Source: CAMENZ01 sp041854955 (lineage in GTDB: Bacteria; Bacillota; Clostridia; Peptostreptococcales; Anaerovoracaceae). From it: a stretch of DNA of 52,722 bases. The notes under the pieces are model-generated. The model saw only the letters and a program-made list of their open reading frames with translations. It had not been told where the DNA came from and made no database searches. Below, in pieces: positions 14,819-23,294 of the stretch (position 1 is the stretch's first letter; every line of letters begins with the position of its first letter). The position numbers and the translations under genes were made by a program. Location: NCBI GenBank assembly GCA_041854955.1, contig JBHADF010000063.1, positions 1 to 52,722 of the forward strand, read 5' to 3'.

Positions 14819-15667
14819 ATGGAATTCAAAATAGCTAATATAAGGGATTTTAATTTAGATCACATATTTGACTGCGGACAATGCTTCCGCTGGGAAAAAC
14901 AAGCCGACGGCAGCTACACAGGCGTAGCCATGGGGAAAATAGTCAATATGCAGTTTGCAGAAGACCCTCTTTCGGGAGGAACCCTGCGGATAGATAATTG
15001 CGACGAAGTGGACTTTCAGCGGATATGGAGGCCTTATCTGGATTTGGAGCTGGATTACGGAAAGCTTAAGGAAACCCTGAGGCATTCCGACAAAACCGGC
15101 ACCATGGCACAGGCCATAGTCTACGGGGAAGGCATCAGAATTTTAAAACAGGACCTTTGGGAAACCTTGATATCCTTCATAATATCCCAAAACAACAATA
15201 TTCCACGCATAAAGGGCTGCATCGAGAAGCTTTCCAAATTATTGGGAGAACCGGCGGGAGAGTATGACGGTAAAATCTACTACAGCCTGCCTACGCCGGA
15301 GGCTTTGGCCGCAGCGGACATAGAGACTTTGGAGCCGGTAAAGCTGGGATACAGAGCAAAGTATCTCATAGATACGGCTAAGAAAGTGGTGGAAGAAGGC
15401 TTCATCAGAGAAAATCTGGGGGAATACATGGGTGTAGGACCTAAGGTAGAGAGCTGTATAGAACTCTTCGGCAGGCATAATTTGGCGGCCTTTCCCATAG
15501 ATGTCTGGGTAAAGCGTGTCATGAGCAGGCTTTACGGCTTCGAGGAAAAGGATGTTAAGGGGATGGCCGATTTTGCAAAGGAAACCTTCGGAGACCTGGG
15601 CGGCGTGGCTCAGCAGTATCTCTTTTACTACATCAGAGGCCTTGACGGAATCACTAAATCTTCATAG
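14819..15667 (+). CDS. ogg: 8-oxoguanine DNA glycosylase
   Basis: This is a 282-residue OGG1-type base excision enzyme. The N-terminal domain has the DCGQCFRW motif (18-25). The helix-hairpin-helix plus Gly/Pro/Asp region holds the catalytic lysine Lys209 in GVGPKVESC and the Asp228 in FPIDVW, both as expected for a bifunctional glycosylase/lyase. FIISQNNNIPRI (120-131) is the conserved family helix. It removes oxidised guanine opposite cytosine. It follows the P-loop/Asp23 gene by 37 bases and precedes the groES promoter with no clear terminator. Confidence 0.93.
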   Translation: MEFKIANIRDFNLDHIFDCGQCFRWEKQADGSYTGVAMGKIVNMQFAEDPLSGGTLRIDNCDEVDFQRIWRPYLDLELDYGKLKETLRHSDKTGTMAQAIVYGEGIRILKQDLWETLISFIISQNNNIPRIKGCIEKLSKLLGEPAGEYDGKIYYSLPTPEALAAADIETLEPVKLGYRAKYLIDTAKKVVEEGFIRENLGEYMGVGPKVESCIELFGRHNLAAFPIDVWVKRVMSRLYGFEEKDVKGMADFAKETFGDLGGVAQQYLFYYIRGLDGITKSS

Positions 15668-15675
15668 AAAGAGGC

Positions 15676-15703
15676 TTGACAAAAGTCATTATATAGGTAT
15701 AAT
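15676..15703 (+). promoter_or_regulatory. Strong SigA promoter of groESL
   Basis: A perfect TTGACA (15676-15681) and a perfect TATAAT (15698-15703) are spaced by 16 bases, just after the ogg stop codon. Confidence 0.9.
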
Positions 15704-15712
15704 AAAAGTATG

Positions 15713-15739
15713 TTAGCACTCGCAAGACAAGAGTGCCAA
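15713..15739 (+). promoter_or_regulatory. CIRCE operator (HrcA binding site)
   Basis: TTAGCACTC (15713-15721), a nine-base spacer, and GAGTGCCAA (15731-15739) form the CIRCE inverted repeat with one mismatch in the right arm. It covers the predicted transcription start of groESL, so HrcA would repress the operon until heat shock. hrcA itself is not in the window. Confidence 0.96.
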
Positions 15740-15791
15740 GACGGACAAAAAAGGGCCAGAGGCTCAAAAAATAAATAGGAGGCAACAGGCA

Positions 15792-16067
15792 ATGATAGGA
15801 ATTAAACCTTTAGGTGACAGAGTAGTTATAAAGAGAGTAGAGGCTGAGGAAAAGACCCGGGGAGGACTTATCCTTACCAGCACTGCAAAGGAACAGCCCC
15901 AGGTAGCGGAAGTGGTAGCTGTAGGTCCCGGAACTAAGGATGAGCCCATGGAAGTCAAGGTGGGCGAGAGAGTAATCTTTGCAAAATACGGTGGCACCGA
16001 GGTTAAGTATGACGGTGAAATTTACACCATCATGAGACAGAGCGATATTTTAGCGGTAGTTGAATAA
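15792..16067 (+). CDS. groES: Co-chaperonin GroES
   Basis: This is a 91-residue cap of the GroEL folding chamber. The start MIGIKPLGDRVVIKR, the mobile-loop region (ETRGG equivalent reads KTRGGLILT) and the final YTIMRQSDILAV are all as expected. It forms a heptamer that closes GroEL in the cytoplasm. A GGAGG site precedes the ATG; groEL follows after 26 bases. Control is by the CIRCE operator upstream. Confidence 0.98.
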   Translation: MIGIKPLGDRVVIKRVEAEEKTRGGLILTSTAKEQPQVAEVVAVGPGTKDEPMEVKVGERVIFAKYGGTEVKYDGEIYTIMRQSDILAVVE

Positions 16068-16093
16068 TTTATAGATTTAAGGAGATACATAAA

Positions 16094-17734
16094 ATGGCAA
16101 AGGAAATAATTTACGGCGAAGGTGCCAGACGCAAATTGCAGACAGGCGTTGATAAGCTGGCAGATACAGTGAAGATAACATTAGGCCCCAAAGGCAGAAA
16201 TGTTTTGATAAATAAGCAGTTCGGCAGCCCTCTGATTACCAATGACGGTGTTACCATCGCCAGAGAAATCGAGCTGGAGGACGCTACGGAAAACATGGGA
16301 GCTCAGATTGTAAAGGAAGTAGCTTCCAAGACTAACGATGTGGCAGGAGACGGTACTACCACAGCAACCCTTCTTGCACAGATAATCGTAAGAGAAGGCT
16401 TCAAAAATGTGGCTGCGGGAGCAAACCCCATGGAGCTTAAGAAGGGTATTCAGGGAGCCGTTGATGTGGCCGTAGATCAGATCAAAAAGCTTTCCAAATC
16501 CGTGGAAACTCAGGAAGCCATCGCTCAGGTAGGCGGAATTTCCGCCGCTGACAGCGAAATTGGCCAGCTCATAGCAGACGCTATGGAAAAGGTGGGCACC
16601 GACGGAGTTATCACCGTGGAAGAATCCAAAAGCTTAGGCACCACCTTGGATGTGGTAGAGGGAATGCAGTTTGAGAGAGGCTATCTCTCCGCTTATATGG
16701 TTTCCGATGCTGAAAAGATGGAGGCCGTTTTGGAGAATCCCTACATCCTTATAACAGACAAGAAGGTTTCCAACATCCAGGAGCTCGTTCCTATTTTAGA
16801 GCAGATTATGAAGCAGGGCAGAAAGCTGCTGGTAATCGCCGAAGATGTTGAAGGCGAAGCCCTGGCAACCTTAGTAGTCAATAAGCTGAGAGGCGTAATA
16901 GATGTAGTAGCCGTTAAGGCACCCGGCTATGGCGAGAGAAGAAAGGCCATGCTGGAGGATATTGCCGTTCTCACAGGGGGTACAGTAATCTCCACCGATT
17001 TGGGATATGATTTGAAGGAAATCACCCTTGATATGCTGGGTTCCGCCCAGACTGTCAAGGTTGACAAGGATAACACGGTAATCGTAGCGGGAAGCGGAGA
17101 AAAGGAGGAAGTAGAGGCCAGAATCACGAGCCTTAAGAATCAGATAGAGTCCACAACCTCCGACTTCGACAAGGAAAAGCTTCAGGAAAGATTGGCAAAG
17201 CTGGCCGGCGGAGTAGCCGTTATCAAGGTAGGAGCTGCAACGGAGACAGAGCTTAAGGAAAGAAAACTGAGAATCGAAGATGCTCTCCACGCCACCAAGG
17301 CAGCCGTAGAGGAAGGAATCGTTTCCGGCGGCGGAGTAGCGTTCGTAAATACTATACCTGCCGTAACTGCCTATGTTGAAACTCTGGAAGGCGATATTAA
17401 GACAGGCGCTGCCATAATCAGAAGAGCCTTAGAGGAGCCTGTGCGCCAGATTGCTGAAAATGCAGGCCTTGAAGGTTCCGTAGTTGTGGCAGAGGTTATG
17501 AAATCCCCTGTAGGCGTAGGCTTGAACGCAGCTACAGAAGAATATGTGGATATGATAGGTGCCGGAATCGTAGACCCTGCAAAGGTAACTCGTTCAGCCC
17601 TACAAAATGCGGCTTCCGCATCTGCTATGCTCCTTACTACAGAAGCCGGCATAGTAGACATCAAGGAACCTACGCCTCCCGTAATGATGGGCGGCGGAGC
17701 CCCCGGCATGGGCGGCATGGGCGGCATGATGTAG
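16094..17734 (+). CDS. groEL: Chaperonin GroEL
   Basis: This is a 546-residue ATP-driven folding chaperonin, full length. The start is AKEIIYGEGARRKL, the ATP-site blocks TLGPKGRNV (about 29) and DGTTTAT (about 86) are intact, and the protein ends in the usual Gly-Met-rich tail. It forms a double heptamer with GroES. A terminator follows at 17751-17779, so the operon has two genes. Confidence 0.99.
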   Translation: MAKEIIYGEGARRKLQTGVDKLADTVKITLGPKGRNVLINKQFGSPLITNDGVTIAREIELEDATENMGAQIVKEVASKTNDVAGDGTTTATLLAQIIVREGFKNVAAGANPMELKKGIQGAVDVAVDQIKKLSKSVETQEAIAQVGGISAADSEIGQLIADAMEKVGTDGVITVEESKSLGTTLDVVEGMQFERGYLSAYMVSDAEKMEAVLENPYILITDKKVSNIQELVPILEQIMKQGRKLLVIAEDVEGEALATLVVNKLRGVIDVVAVKAPGYGERRKAMLEDIAVLTGGTVISTDLGYDLKEITLDMLGSAQTVKVDKDNTVIVAGSGEKEEVEARITSLKNQIESTTSDFDKEKLQERLAKLAGGVAVIKVGAATETELKERKLRIEDALHATKAAVEEGIVSGGGVAFVNTIPAVTAYVETLEGDIKTGAAIIRRALEEPVRQIAENAGLEGSVVVAEVMKSPVGVGLNAATEEYVDMIGAGIVDPAKVTRSALQNAASASAMLLTTEAGIVDIKEPTPPVMMGGGAPGMGGMGGMM

Positions 17735-17750
17735 CCTGAAAATTTAACTG

Positions 17751-17779
17751 AACCCTCAGCTTGCTGAGGGTTTTCTTTA
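17751..17779 (+). terminator. Terminator of groESL
   Basis: A perfect 10-bp stem (17751-17760 with 17763-17772) with a tight two-base loop is followed by TTCTTTAG. Confidence 0.85.
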
Positions 17780-17829
17780 GGGAATTACATAGAGTGAAAG
17801 CAGATAGAAAAGAAAGATGAGGGATGAGG

Positions 17830-18633
17830 ATGAGCAAGCCTGTTGCAGTAATAACGGGAGCCTCCAAAGGCATAGGAGAGGCTACGGCTGAAATATTCTT
17901 AAGAGAGGGCTACAAGGTCTATAATCTGAGCCGAAGCGGCGGCAATCCGGAAAAAGGGGATAATGAAGATTTCTTACATATAGCTTGCGATGTTTCCCAC
18001 TGTGAGCAGGTGGATTTTGCCATAGAAAAAATAATTTCCGAGACCGGCAGAATAGATGTGGCCGTTTCCAATGCGGGCATGGGTATTTCCGGCTCTGTGG
18101 AGGGAGCCACCTATGAAATGATAGAGAAGCAGATAAAGGTAAATTTTGCAGGAAGTGCCTATTTTGCCAAAGCTGTTGTGCCGCACATAAGAAAATCCAA
18201 GGGCAGACTCATATTTCTATCATCGGTGGCAGGGCTCATTCCCATACCCTTTCAGGCCCTCTATTCGGCTACAAAGGCTGCAATCGCATCTCTGGCCATG
18301 GCCTTGGATAACGAAATAAAAAGCAGCGGAGCCAGAGTATGTGCCGTTCTGCCTGGGGATTTGGCCACAAACTTTACTTCGGCAAGGGAGAAGAATCCGA
18401 AAGAAGCTTCCTTTTATGAAAAGAGAGTAAGGGAGTCTGTAACCAAAATGGAGCAGGACGAGATGAAGGGAAAAGGCCCTGAGTTTATAGGGAGAAGGAT
18501 TTTCCGCATGGCTACGGAGAGGAACCCAAAGGTGATTTCCACGGCGGGACTGTTTTACAAATTTGCCCTGGTTCTTGTAAAATTATTGCCTGTCCGAGCA
18601 GCCAACTACCTCATAGGAAGGCTCTACGGCTAA
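17830..18633 (+). CDS. Short-chain dehydrogenase/reductase
   Basis: This is a 267-residue NAD(P)-dependent oxidoreductase of the classical SDR family. TGASKGIGE near residue 10 is the cofactor loop, SNAGMG the stabilising Asn-Ala-Gly motif, and Ser plus YSATKAA supplies the catalytic Ser-Tyr-Lys set. The C-terminal extension with a hydrophobic helix (FKFALVLVKLLPV-like) suggests membrane association and a lipid-like substrate; this is inference. I start it at 17830, six bases after GAGGG, rather than 17824. The same GAGGGATGAGG start region occurs before the P-loop/Asp23 gene. It is a single gene, convergent with the response regulator downstream. Confidence 0.85.
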   Translation: MSKPVAVITGASKGIGEATAEIFLREGYKVYNLSRSGGNPEKGDNEDFLHIACDVSHCEQVDFAIEKIISETGRIDVAVSNAGMGISGSVEGATYEMIEKQIKVNFAGSAYFAKAVVPHIRKSKGRLIFLSSVAGLIPIPFQALYSATKAAIASLAMALDNEIKSSGARVCAVLPGDLATNFTSAREKNPKEASFYEKRVRESVTKMEQDEMKGKGPEFIGRRIFRMATERNPKVISTAGLFYKFALVLVKLLPVRAANYLIGRLYG

Positions 18634-18659
18634 GGCTGCAAACTTTAAGATGAAACATA

Positions 18660-18691
18660 AAAACAGCTGAGCATATAGACTCGGCTGTTTT
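18660..18691. terminator. Bidirectional terminator between convergent genes
   Basis: A 12-bp stem with one G-T pair (18660-18671 with 18680-18691) starts in AAAA and ends in TTTT, so it can serve both the dehydrogenase gene and the minus-strand response regulator. Confidence 0.8.
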
Positions 18692-18711
18692 CGATTGTTC
18701 GTATATCCTTT

Positions 18712-19560
18712 TTATTTTTCTTCGCAGAGTATTTCCAGCCCCTCGAAGAAGCTGTCGATGGAAGGGCGCCCACCGTATTGGGCCTTGCCGCGAAGAAGGT
18801 CCATCTCCATCCTGACCGCATCAAAGTTGAAGAGCACGTGAGCATAGTCATTGAAGGTGTCGCTGTAGTAGTCTTCAATACCCAAGGCGGCCACATTGGT
18901 CAGGCCTCTCTTGACGGCTCTTCTGATACGCTGCTTTACGCTCTTCGGGTCCTCTCCCAGACCTTCGGAGTAGAGGTTCAGCGTGGTTTTGCTGTCATAC
19001 TTTTCGGCTTTTTTCCGTAAGATTTCACATACATTTATTATGTCCTTGGTTCCGCTTTCACCGAGCATGCCCACAGAGCCGATGATTTTTTTAATCTGGT
19101 TCATAACCTTATCTCCCGATTCTACGGGTGCAGGTGTGCCGGCATCCTCAGGAGTTCCGATTACGGACTTTATTCCCTTGAGCACCGACTCCAGATTTCT
19201 CTTCTCGATAACTCTTTTTATTACATTTTCTATTTCGATAACATTGTTGGGCTTAGTTATGAAGAACTCTATACCGGCGCCGTAGGCATCGGAAATCATG
19301 TTCTTATCCACCACCTGGGACACCATTATAAAGCTGATGTCCGGGTTTACCGCTCTGACTTCATTTACTACCGTAATGCCATCCTTTACGGGCATGAGCA
19401 AATCTACGATGACTATATCCGGATTTTTGGACAGAATCTCAGAAACCGCCTTTTCCGAATCGGTGTTGGAGCCTATGACCTCGCCCAAGTTTTTGGTCTC
19501 TATGATATTAGTAAGGCTTTTTACGGATTTTATCAGGTCATCCAGAACGTAAAATCTCAT
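18712..19560 (-). CDS. Response regulator, GlnL/YcbB type
   Basis: This is a 282-residue regulator. The receiver domain (1-120) has Asp7-Asp8, the phosphorylation site Asp53 in IVDLLMP and the Lys in FFITKPNN. After a Pro/Ala linker, the C-terminal ~150 residues match the YcbB DNA-binding domain (KKIIGSVGMLGESGTKDII, SVKQRIRRAVKRGL), known from GlnL of Bacillus subtilis, which controls glutamine uptake genes. It overlaps its histidine kinase gene by one base (TAATG). The phased TTGAAG array in front of the divergent liv operon is the obvious candidate target. Confidence 0.88.
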   Translation of the reverse strand: MRFYVLDDLIKSVKSLTNIIETKNLGEVIGSNTDSEKAVSEILSKNPDIVIVDLLMPVKDGITVVNEVRAVNPDISFIMVSQVVDKNMISDAYGAGIEFFITKPNNVIEIENVIKRVIEKRNLESVLKGIKSVIGTPEDAGTPAPVESGDKVMNQIKKIIGSVGMLGESGTKDIINVCEILRKKAEKYDSKTTLNLYSEGLGEDPKSVKQRIRRAVKRGLTNVAALGIEDYYSDTFNDYAHVLFNFDAVRMEMDLLRGKAQYGGRPSIDSFFEGLEILCEEK

Positions 19561-20867
19561 TATATTTCCTCCTTATTATCTGTGTTATCTGTGTTCAAAT
19601 CCTTAAGAGGCAGGTCTACCGTGAAGGTGGTTCCCCGCTTGGTAGACACTACGGAAATATTTCCGTTGAATTTTTCCTTTGTAAGGTCATGGACTAAGGT
19701 CAGACCCAGTCCACGGTTGATATCTCCGGTTTTCTTGTTGTACTTAGTGGAAAATCCCGGCTCGAAAATTACATCTATAAGCTTTTGGTCGATACCCGGA
19801 CCGTTATCGGACACGAGAATGCGGCAAAAGCTTTCTTCATCCTTCTCCACATCGGCACAGGAAATCTTTATATTTCCTCTACCCTGAGCCTGCTCCTCCA
19901 AAGCATCCATGCTGTTGGAAACCAGATTACGGAGTATGCTCATGAGGGCAAAGTGATTGTTTATCAGGTGATCCGTCTGCACCATATAGGAGAAATTCAC
20001 ATCCAATTTTCTGTTGGCGGCATTGTGACTTATATGAGTGGAGAGAATCTTCAATATCTCATTCAGCTTCAGGGGAGCGTAGTTCAAGTCGCTTAGGAAG
20101 TTATCCTGAAGACCCATGATAACTCGCTTGTAACCCTTTTTTACCTCGTGTATATCTTTGGCGATTTCCAAAGCGATATACTGCATATTTTTAGGGTAGC
20201 TTTCCTGCTCCATGGTTCTGTAAAGGGTGAAAGCGTTCTTCATTATATCTTCGATTTCATTCATGTTTTTTTCCATGAAATAAACCTCGCTCTTGAAGGT
20301 GGAAGCCATCAAGGCCAGCTTTCGATAGTTTTCCTCGTGCTCTGTACGGGTGAGCAAGGATGAGTAAATATCCGAAAGCACACAGATGAGCAGAATGAAA
20401 AAGCTTCTGGACAGGGCTAAAATTATCAAACCTTCCAGCTGCTCCAAATTGAAGCTGGTGCCCAAGGAAATCTGGCGAACCAGCATCTCCGCACAGTTGG
20501 AGCAAAAGTCGCTGATGGCCAGCCGGATGTAATAGTTTTTGTAAGGGCTGGAACCTAAGGGCTTCAGTACAATGCCGAAGATGATGCTGTAGGCAAAGAA
20601 AAAGGCCATATCCGGCAAAACCAAGCCTAAGGATGCATACATGTCCCCACCTCGGAGCAGGGTAGCAGCCAACCTGAAGAAGGGGGAGCAGAAGCCTATG
20701 AGCACACAGGCTAAAACTGAATTTATATCCTTGAATATATATAGGAAGAATCCCATCATAACCACAGACAGGGCTATGATGAAACCGTCCACAAACATAT
20801 TTACATAGATTTGAGACGCCACGGAGGTGATAGCCACCATTAAAAAAAGACGGGTTTTATTATTCAT
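19560..20867 (-). CDS. Sensor histidine kinase, GlnK-like
   Basis: This is a 435-residue membrane kinase. The first ~175 residues form about five or six hydrophobic segments without a large extracellular loop, so the signal is probably sensed in the membrane or via a transporter. A dimerisation region follows with His240 in KDIHEVKKGY as the likely phosphorylation site, then an ATPase domain with NLVSNSMDAL (N box), DNGPGI (G1), FEPGFSTK (F box) and GLGL (G2). Architecture and its YcbB-type partner resemble the B. subtilis GlnK-GlnL glutamine system. It is transcribed divergently from livJ. A short coding leader may precede it (20860-20913). Confidence 0.88.
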   Translation of the reverse strand: MNNKTRLFLMVAITSVASQIYVNMFVDGFIIALSVVMMGFFLYIFKDINSVLACVLIGFCSPFFRLAATLLRGGDMYASLGLVLPDMAFFFAYSIIFGIVLKPLGSSPYKNYYIRLAISDFCSNCAEMLVRQISLGTSFNLEQLEGLIILALSRSFFILLICVLSDIYSSLLTRTEHEENYRKLALMASTFKSEVYFMEKNMNEIEDIMKNAFTLYRTMEQESYPKNMQYIALEIAKDIHEVKKGYKRVIMGLQDNFLSDLNYAPLKLNEILKILSTHISHNAANRKLDVNFSYMVQTDHLINNHFALMSILRNLVSNSMDALEEQAQGRGNIKISCADVEKDEESFCRILVSDNGPGIDQKLIDVIFEPGFSTKYNKKTGDINRGLGLTLVHDLTKEKFNGNISVVSTKRGTTFTVDLPLKDLNTDNTDNKEEI

Positions 20868-20913
20868 ATTTCAGCAGAACATGGTATCGCCTAAAAGCTT
20901 CACAGGACGACAC
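20860..20913 (-). CDS. Possible 17-codon leader peptide before the kinase gene
   Basis: A GTG codon at 20913 lies five bases after AGGAG (minus strand 20923-20919), while the kinase ATG has no clear ribosome site of its own. The frame runs 17 codons and its TAA ends inside the kinase start region (ATGAATAA), an arrangement typical of translational coupling. The composition is unremarkable. Not confirmed by conservation. Confidence 0.35.
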   Translation of the reverse strand: MSSCEAFRRYHVLLKYE

Positions 20914-20933
20914 GCAATCTCCTTTCAGCCACC

Positions 20934-20939
20934 ATTATA
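20934..20939 (-). promoter_or_regulatory. Extended -10 promoter of the kinase-regulator pair
   Basis: On the minus strand TGATATAAT gives a perfect -10 (20939-20934) with the TGn extension; the -35 region is only a T-run. Transcription would begin near 20927. Confidence 0.55.
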
Positions 20940-20971
20940 TCATAACAGTACCGTCTAAAAAAGGCAAAACC

Positions 20972-21057
20972 TTGAAGCAAGGTGAAGTTTTTTGAAGATA
21001 ATTGAAGTTTAGGCCGGCGGTATGAGTTTTTTTGAAGTCCCTTGAAGCTTTCTGAGG
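20972..21057 (+). promoter_or_regulatory. Helically phased TTGAAG array upstream of livJ
   Basis: Hexamers recur with an exact 10-bp period: TTGAAG at 20972, GTGAAG at 20982, TTGAAG at 20992 and 21002, no match at 21012, ATGAGT at 21022, TTGAAG at 21032 and 21042, CTGAGG at 21052. Six are exact or one-off and all face the same side of the helix. The repeat layout (six bases plus four) is the same as that described for GlnL of B. subtilis, whose homologue is encoded next door. The hexamer at 21042 doubles as the -35 box of livJ. Confidence 0.85.
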
Positions 21058-21071
21058 GGAATCTCTATAAT
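21042..21071 (+). promoter_or_regulatory. livJ promoter
   Basis: A perfect TATAAT (21066-21071) lies 18 bases after the TTGAAG at 21042-21047. The weak -35 box fits a promoter that needs an activator. Confidence 0.65.
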
Positions 21072-21147
21072 GGTAATAGATTTCGGAGCAGGAAAACAGG
21101 TTTTGCTCCGCGAAAAATGTTTTACAAAAAAGAGAGGAGTTATAGTT

Positions 21148-22341
21148 ATGAAGAAATTACTTGCGGTATTAGTAGTACTCGTAATGGTATTCTCAATGGC
21201 AGCTTGCGGCGGAAACGGCGGCGGCTCAGGTTCCGGCGGAGATTCCACAGAACCCATTAAAATCGGTTGGGTTGGACCTCTTACAGGTGACCAGGCAGTT
21301 TGGGGTAAGTGCGAAAGCCAGACTCTGGAAATGCTCATCGAGCAGAAGAACGCAGAAGGCGGAGTTCTCGGACGTCAGCTTCAGCTGGTTAAGTACGACA
21401 CCAAGGGTGATGTAAACGAAACCATCAACGTAACTAAGAGATTAGTTTCCCAGGATAAGGTTTCCGCTATTATCGGACCTAACGCATCAGCAGGTGCTAT
21501 CGCTATGGCAGGCGTTCTTAACGAAGCCAAGACAGCAGGTATAGCTACAGTTGCTACTAACCCTAAGGTTACCGTAAATGATGACGGTACCTTAAACGCT
21601 TACAGCTACAGAGTATGCTTCATCGACCCTTACCAGGGTTCCGTAGCAGCTTCCTACGCTGCAAAGCAGTTGAACTTCACAAAGGCAGCAGTTTTATATG
21701 ATGTATCTTCCGACTATGCTCAGGGCTTCAGAGAATTCTTCATTGAAACCTTTAAGAAGGCAGGCGGCACCATCGTTGCAGATGAAGCTTTCAACTCCGG
21801 CGATACAGACTTCAAGCCTCAGCTTACTAAGATTAAGAAAGCTAACCCTGAAGTAATCCTTCTTCCCGGTATGTATAAGGAAACAGCTCTTATCGCTAAC
21901 CAGGCAAGAGACCTTGGAATCAAGTCCGTTCTTATGGGCGGAGACGGTTGGCCTTCAGAAAAGCTTAACGAGATGGCAGGAAAGGCTATCGAAGGCTCCT
22001 ATGTTGTTAACCACTTAGACTACAATGACCCCGAAGCTAAGCCTTTACAGGACGCATACAGAGCAAAATACGGTGCTGACGCAGCTATCGAATTAAACGC
22101 TTACATGTCACACGACGCATTCTTAATCGTATGTGCAGCTATCGAAAAGGCAGGAACCTCCGATGCAGAAGCAGTAGCAGCAGCAATGACAGAGGTTGAG
22201 GTTAAGGGATTAACCGGAAACATTAAGCTTTCTAAGGAGACACACAATCCGGACGGTAAGGAAGCAGCTATCCAGAAGTACACTTATGAAAACGGAAAAG
22301 CTGATTTAGTATTCGTTCAGAAATATAGTCCTGAAGTATAA
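21148..22341 (+). CDS. livJ: Branched-chain amino acid ABC transporter, binding lipoprotein
   Basis: This is a 397-residue lipoprotein of the Leu/Ile/Val-binding family. The lipobox is FSMAAC (Cys20), then a Gly/Ser linker, and the mature fold begins with PIKIGWVGPLTGDQA. It captures the substrate outside the membrane and delivers it to LivHM. The ATG at 21148 follows AGAGGAG; the earlier ATG at 21070 overlaps the -10 box. Codon choice differs from neighbours (many GCA, GTT, AAG), consistent with high expression. A terminator separates it from livH. Leucine, isoleucine or valine is inferred from the family; glutamine or a related amino acid is possible given the GlnKL-like neighbour. Confidence 0.92.
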   Translation: MKKLLAVLVVLVMVFSMAACGGNGGGSGSGGDSTEPIKIGWVGPLTGDQAVWGKCESQTLEMLIEQKNAEGGVLGRQLQLVKYDTKGDVNETINVTKRLVSQDKVSAIIGPNASAGAIAMAGVLNEAKTAGIATVATNPKVTVNDDGTLNAYSYRVCFIDPYQGSVAASYAAKQLNFTKAAVLYDVSSDYAQGFREFFIETFKKAGGTIVADEAFNSGDTDFKPQLTKIKKANPEVILLPGMYKETALIANQARDLGIKSVLMGGDGWPSEKLNEMAGKAIEGSYVVNHLDYNDPEAKPLQDAYRAKYGADAAIELNAYMSHDAFLIVCAAIEKAGTSDAEAVAAAMTEVEVKGLTGNIKLSKETHNPDGKEAAIQKYTYENGKADLVFVQKYSPEV

Positions 22342-22355
22342 AATTTTATGATAAA

Positions 22356-22386
22356 CGGGACAGTTTATGCTGTCCCGCTTTTTTTA
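22356..22386 (+). terminator. Intra-operon terminator between livJ and livH
   Basis: An 8-bp stem (22356-22363 with 22370-22377) is followed by seven or more T. It would let part of the transcripts end after livJ, giving more binding protein than permease. Confidence 0.85.
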
Positions 22387-22404
22387 AGAAATTAGGAGAA
22401 AGCA

Positions 22405-23280
22405 ATGAACGTATTTTTGCAACAACTTATAAACGGGCTGTCCTTGGGCAGCGTATACGCTTTGATGGCTGTTGGATATTCACTGGTTTACAGTATTTTG
22501 AACTTTTCCAACTTTGCTCACGGAGGCGTAATAATGTTAGGAGCCTATTTCGGTTTCTATGCCATGACTCTGTTACCCATGCCCCTCTTGGGAGGCTTGG
22601 TAATAGCTGCTCTCTGTTGCGGTTTTGTAGCTGTAGCTTTGGAAAGAATCGCATATAGACCTCTCAGAAAGAGAAATGCTCCCAGCCTTTATTTCATCAT
22701 ATCGGCCATGGGTGCATCCATATTCCTGGAAAACTTTGTAGTAGCCACCATAGGACCTACATTCCTGACCTATCCGGAAGTTTTCTCATCGACGGCTATT
22801 CATATCGGAGGACTTTCCATCAATAAGATAGACCTGATGATGTTCGTTATTGCGGCCATCAGCTTGATGATCCTCGTGTTTATTTTAGAAAAGACGAAAA
22901 TAGGTCTTGCTATCAGAGCATCCTCCTACAGCTCAAGAGGAGCAACTCTGATGGGCGTTAATGTAGATAGAGTAATATTCGTAATATTCCTCATAGGCGG
23001 CATGATGGCCGGTCTTGCCGGAATGATGTTCGGTATGAGATACACGGTATATCCTCAGATCGGTATTATTACAAACAAATCCTTCATCGCTGCAGTTTTC
23101 GGAGGCCTGGGAAGTCTTCCCGGCGCTGTAATCGGCTCCATACTCTTAGGAGTAATAGAGACCTTTGCCGCCAGCTCCGTATCCAACTACAGAGATTTAA
23201 TCGCATTCGTTCTGTTGATTTTGGTTCTTGTAGTTAAGCCTTCAGGCTTAATGGGCAAGATTACCGAAGATAAAGCATAA
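22405..23280 (+). CDS. livH: Branched-chain amino acid ABC transporter permease LivH
   Basis: This is a 291-residue membrane protein with about eight hydrophobic segments. The N-terminal QQLINGLSLGSVYALMAVGY and the GLAGMMFG...AVFGGLGSLPGAVIG region are typical of LivH. It pairs with LivM to form the channel. A good AGGAGAAA site follows the livJ terminator. Confidence 0.94.
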   Translation: MNVFLQQLINGLSLGSVYALMAVGYSLVYSILNFSNFAHGGVIMLGAYFGFYAMTLLPMPLLGGLVIAALCCGFVAVALERIAYRPLRKRNAPSLYFIISAMGASIFLENFVVATIGPTFLTYPEVFSSTAIHIGGLSINKIDLMMFVIAAISLMILVFILEKTKIGLAIRASSYSSRGATLMGVNVDRVIFVIFLIGGMMAGLAGMMFGMRYTVYPQIGIITNKSFIAAVFGGLGSLPGAVIGSILLGVIETFAASSVSNYRDLIAFVLLILVLVVKPSGLMGKITEDKA

Positions 23281-23294
23281 AGGAGGGCTTTCTA

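Noticed and set aside
13660..14829. A long minus-strand frame of 389 codons ending in the ferredoxin
   Set aside because: Only the last 56 codons, from the ATG at 13830 with its own ribosome site and promoter, encode ferredoxin. The rest is antisense to the P-loop/Asp23 gene and crosses the promoter region.
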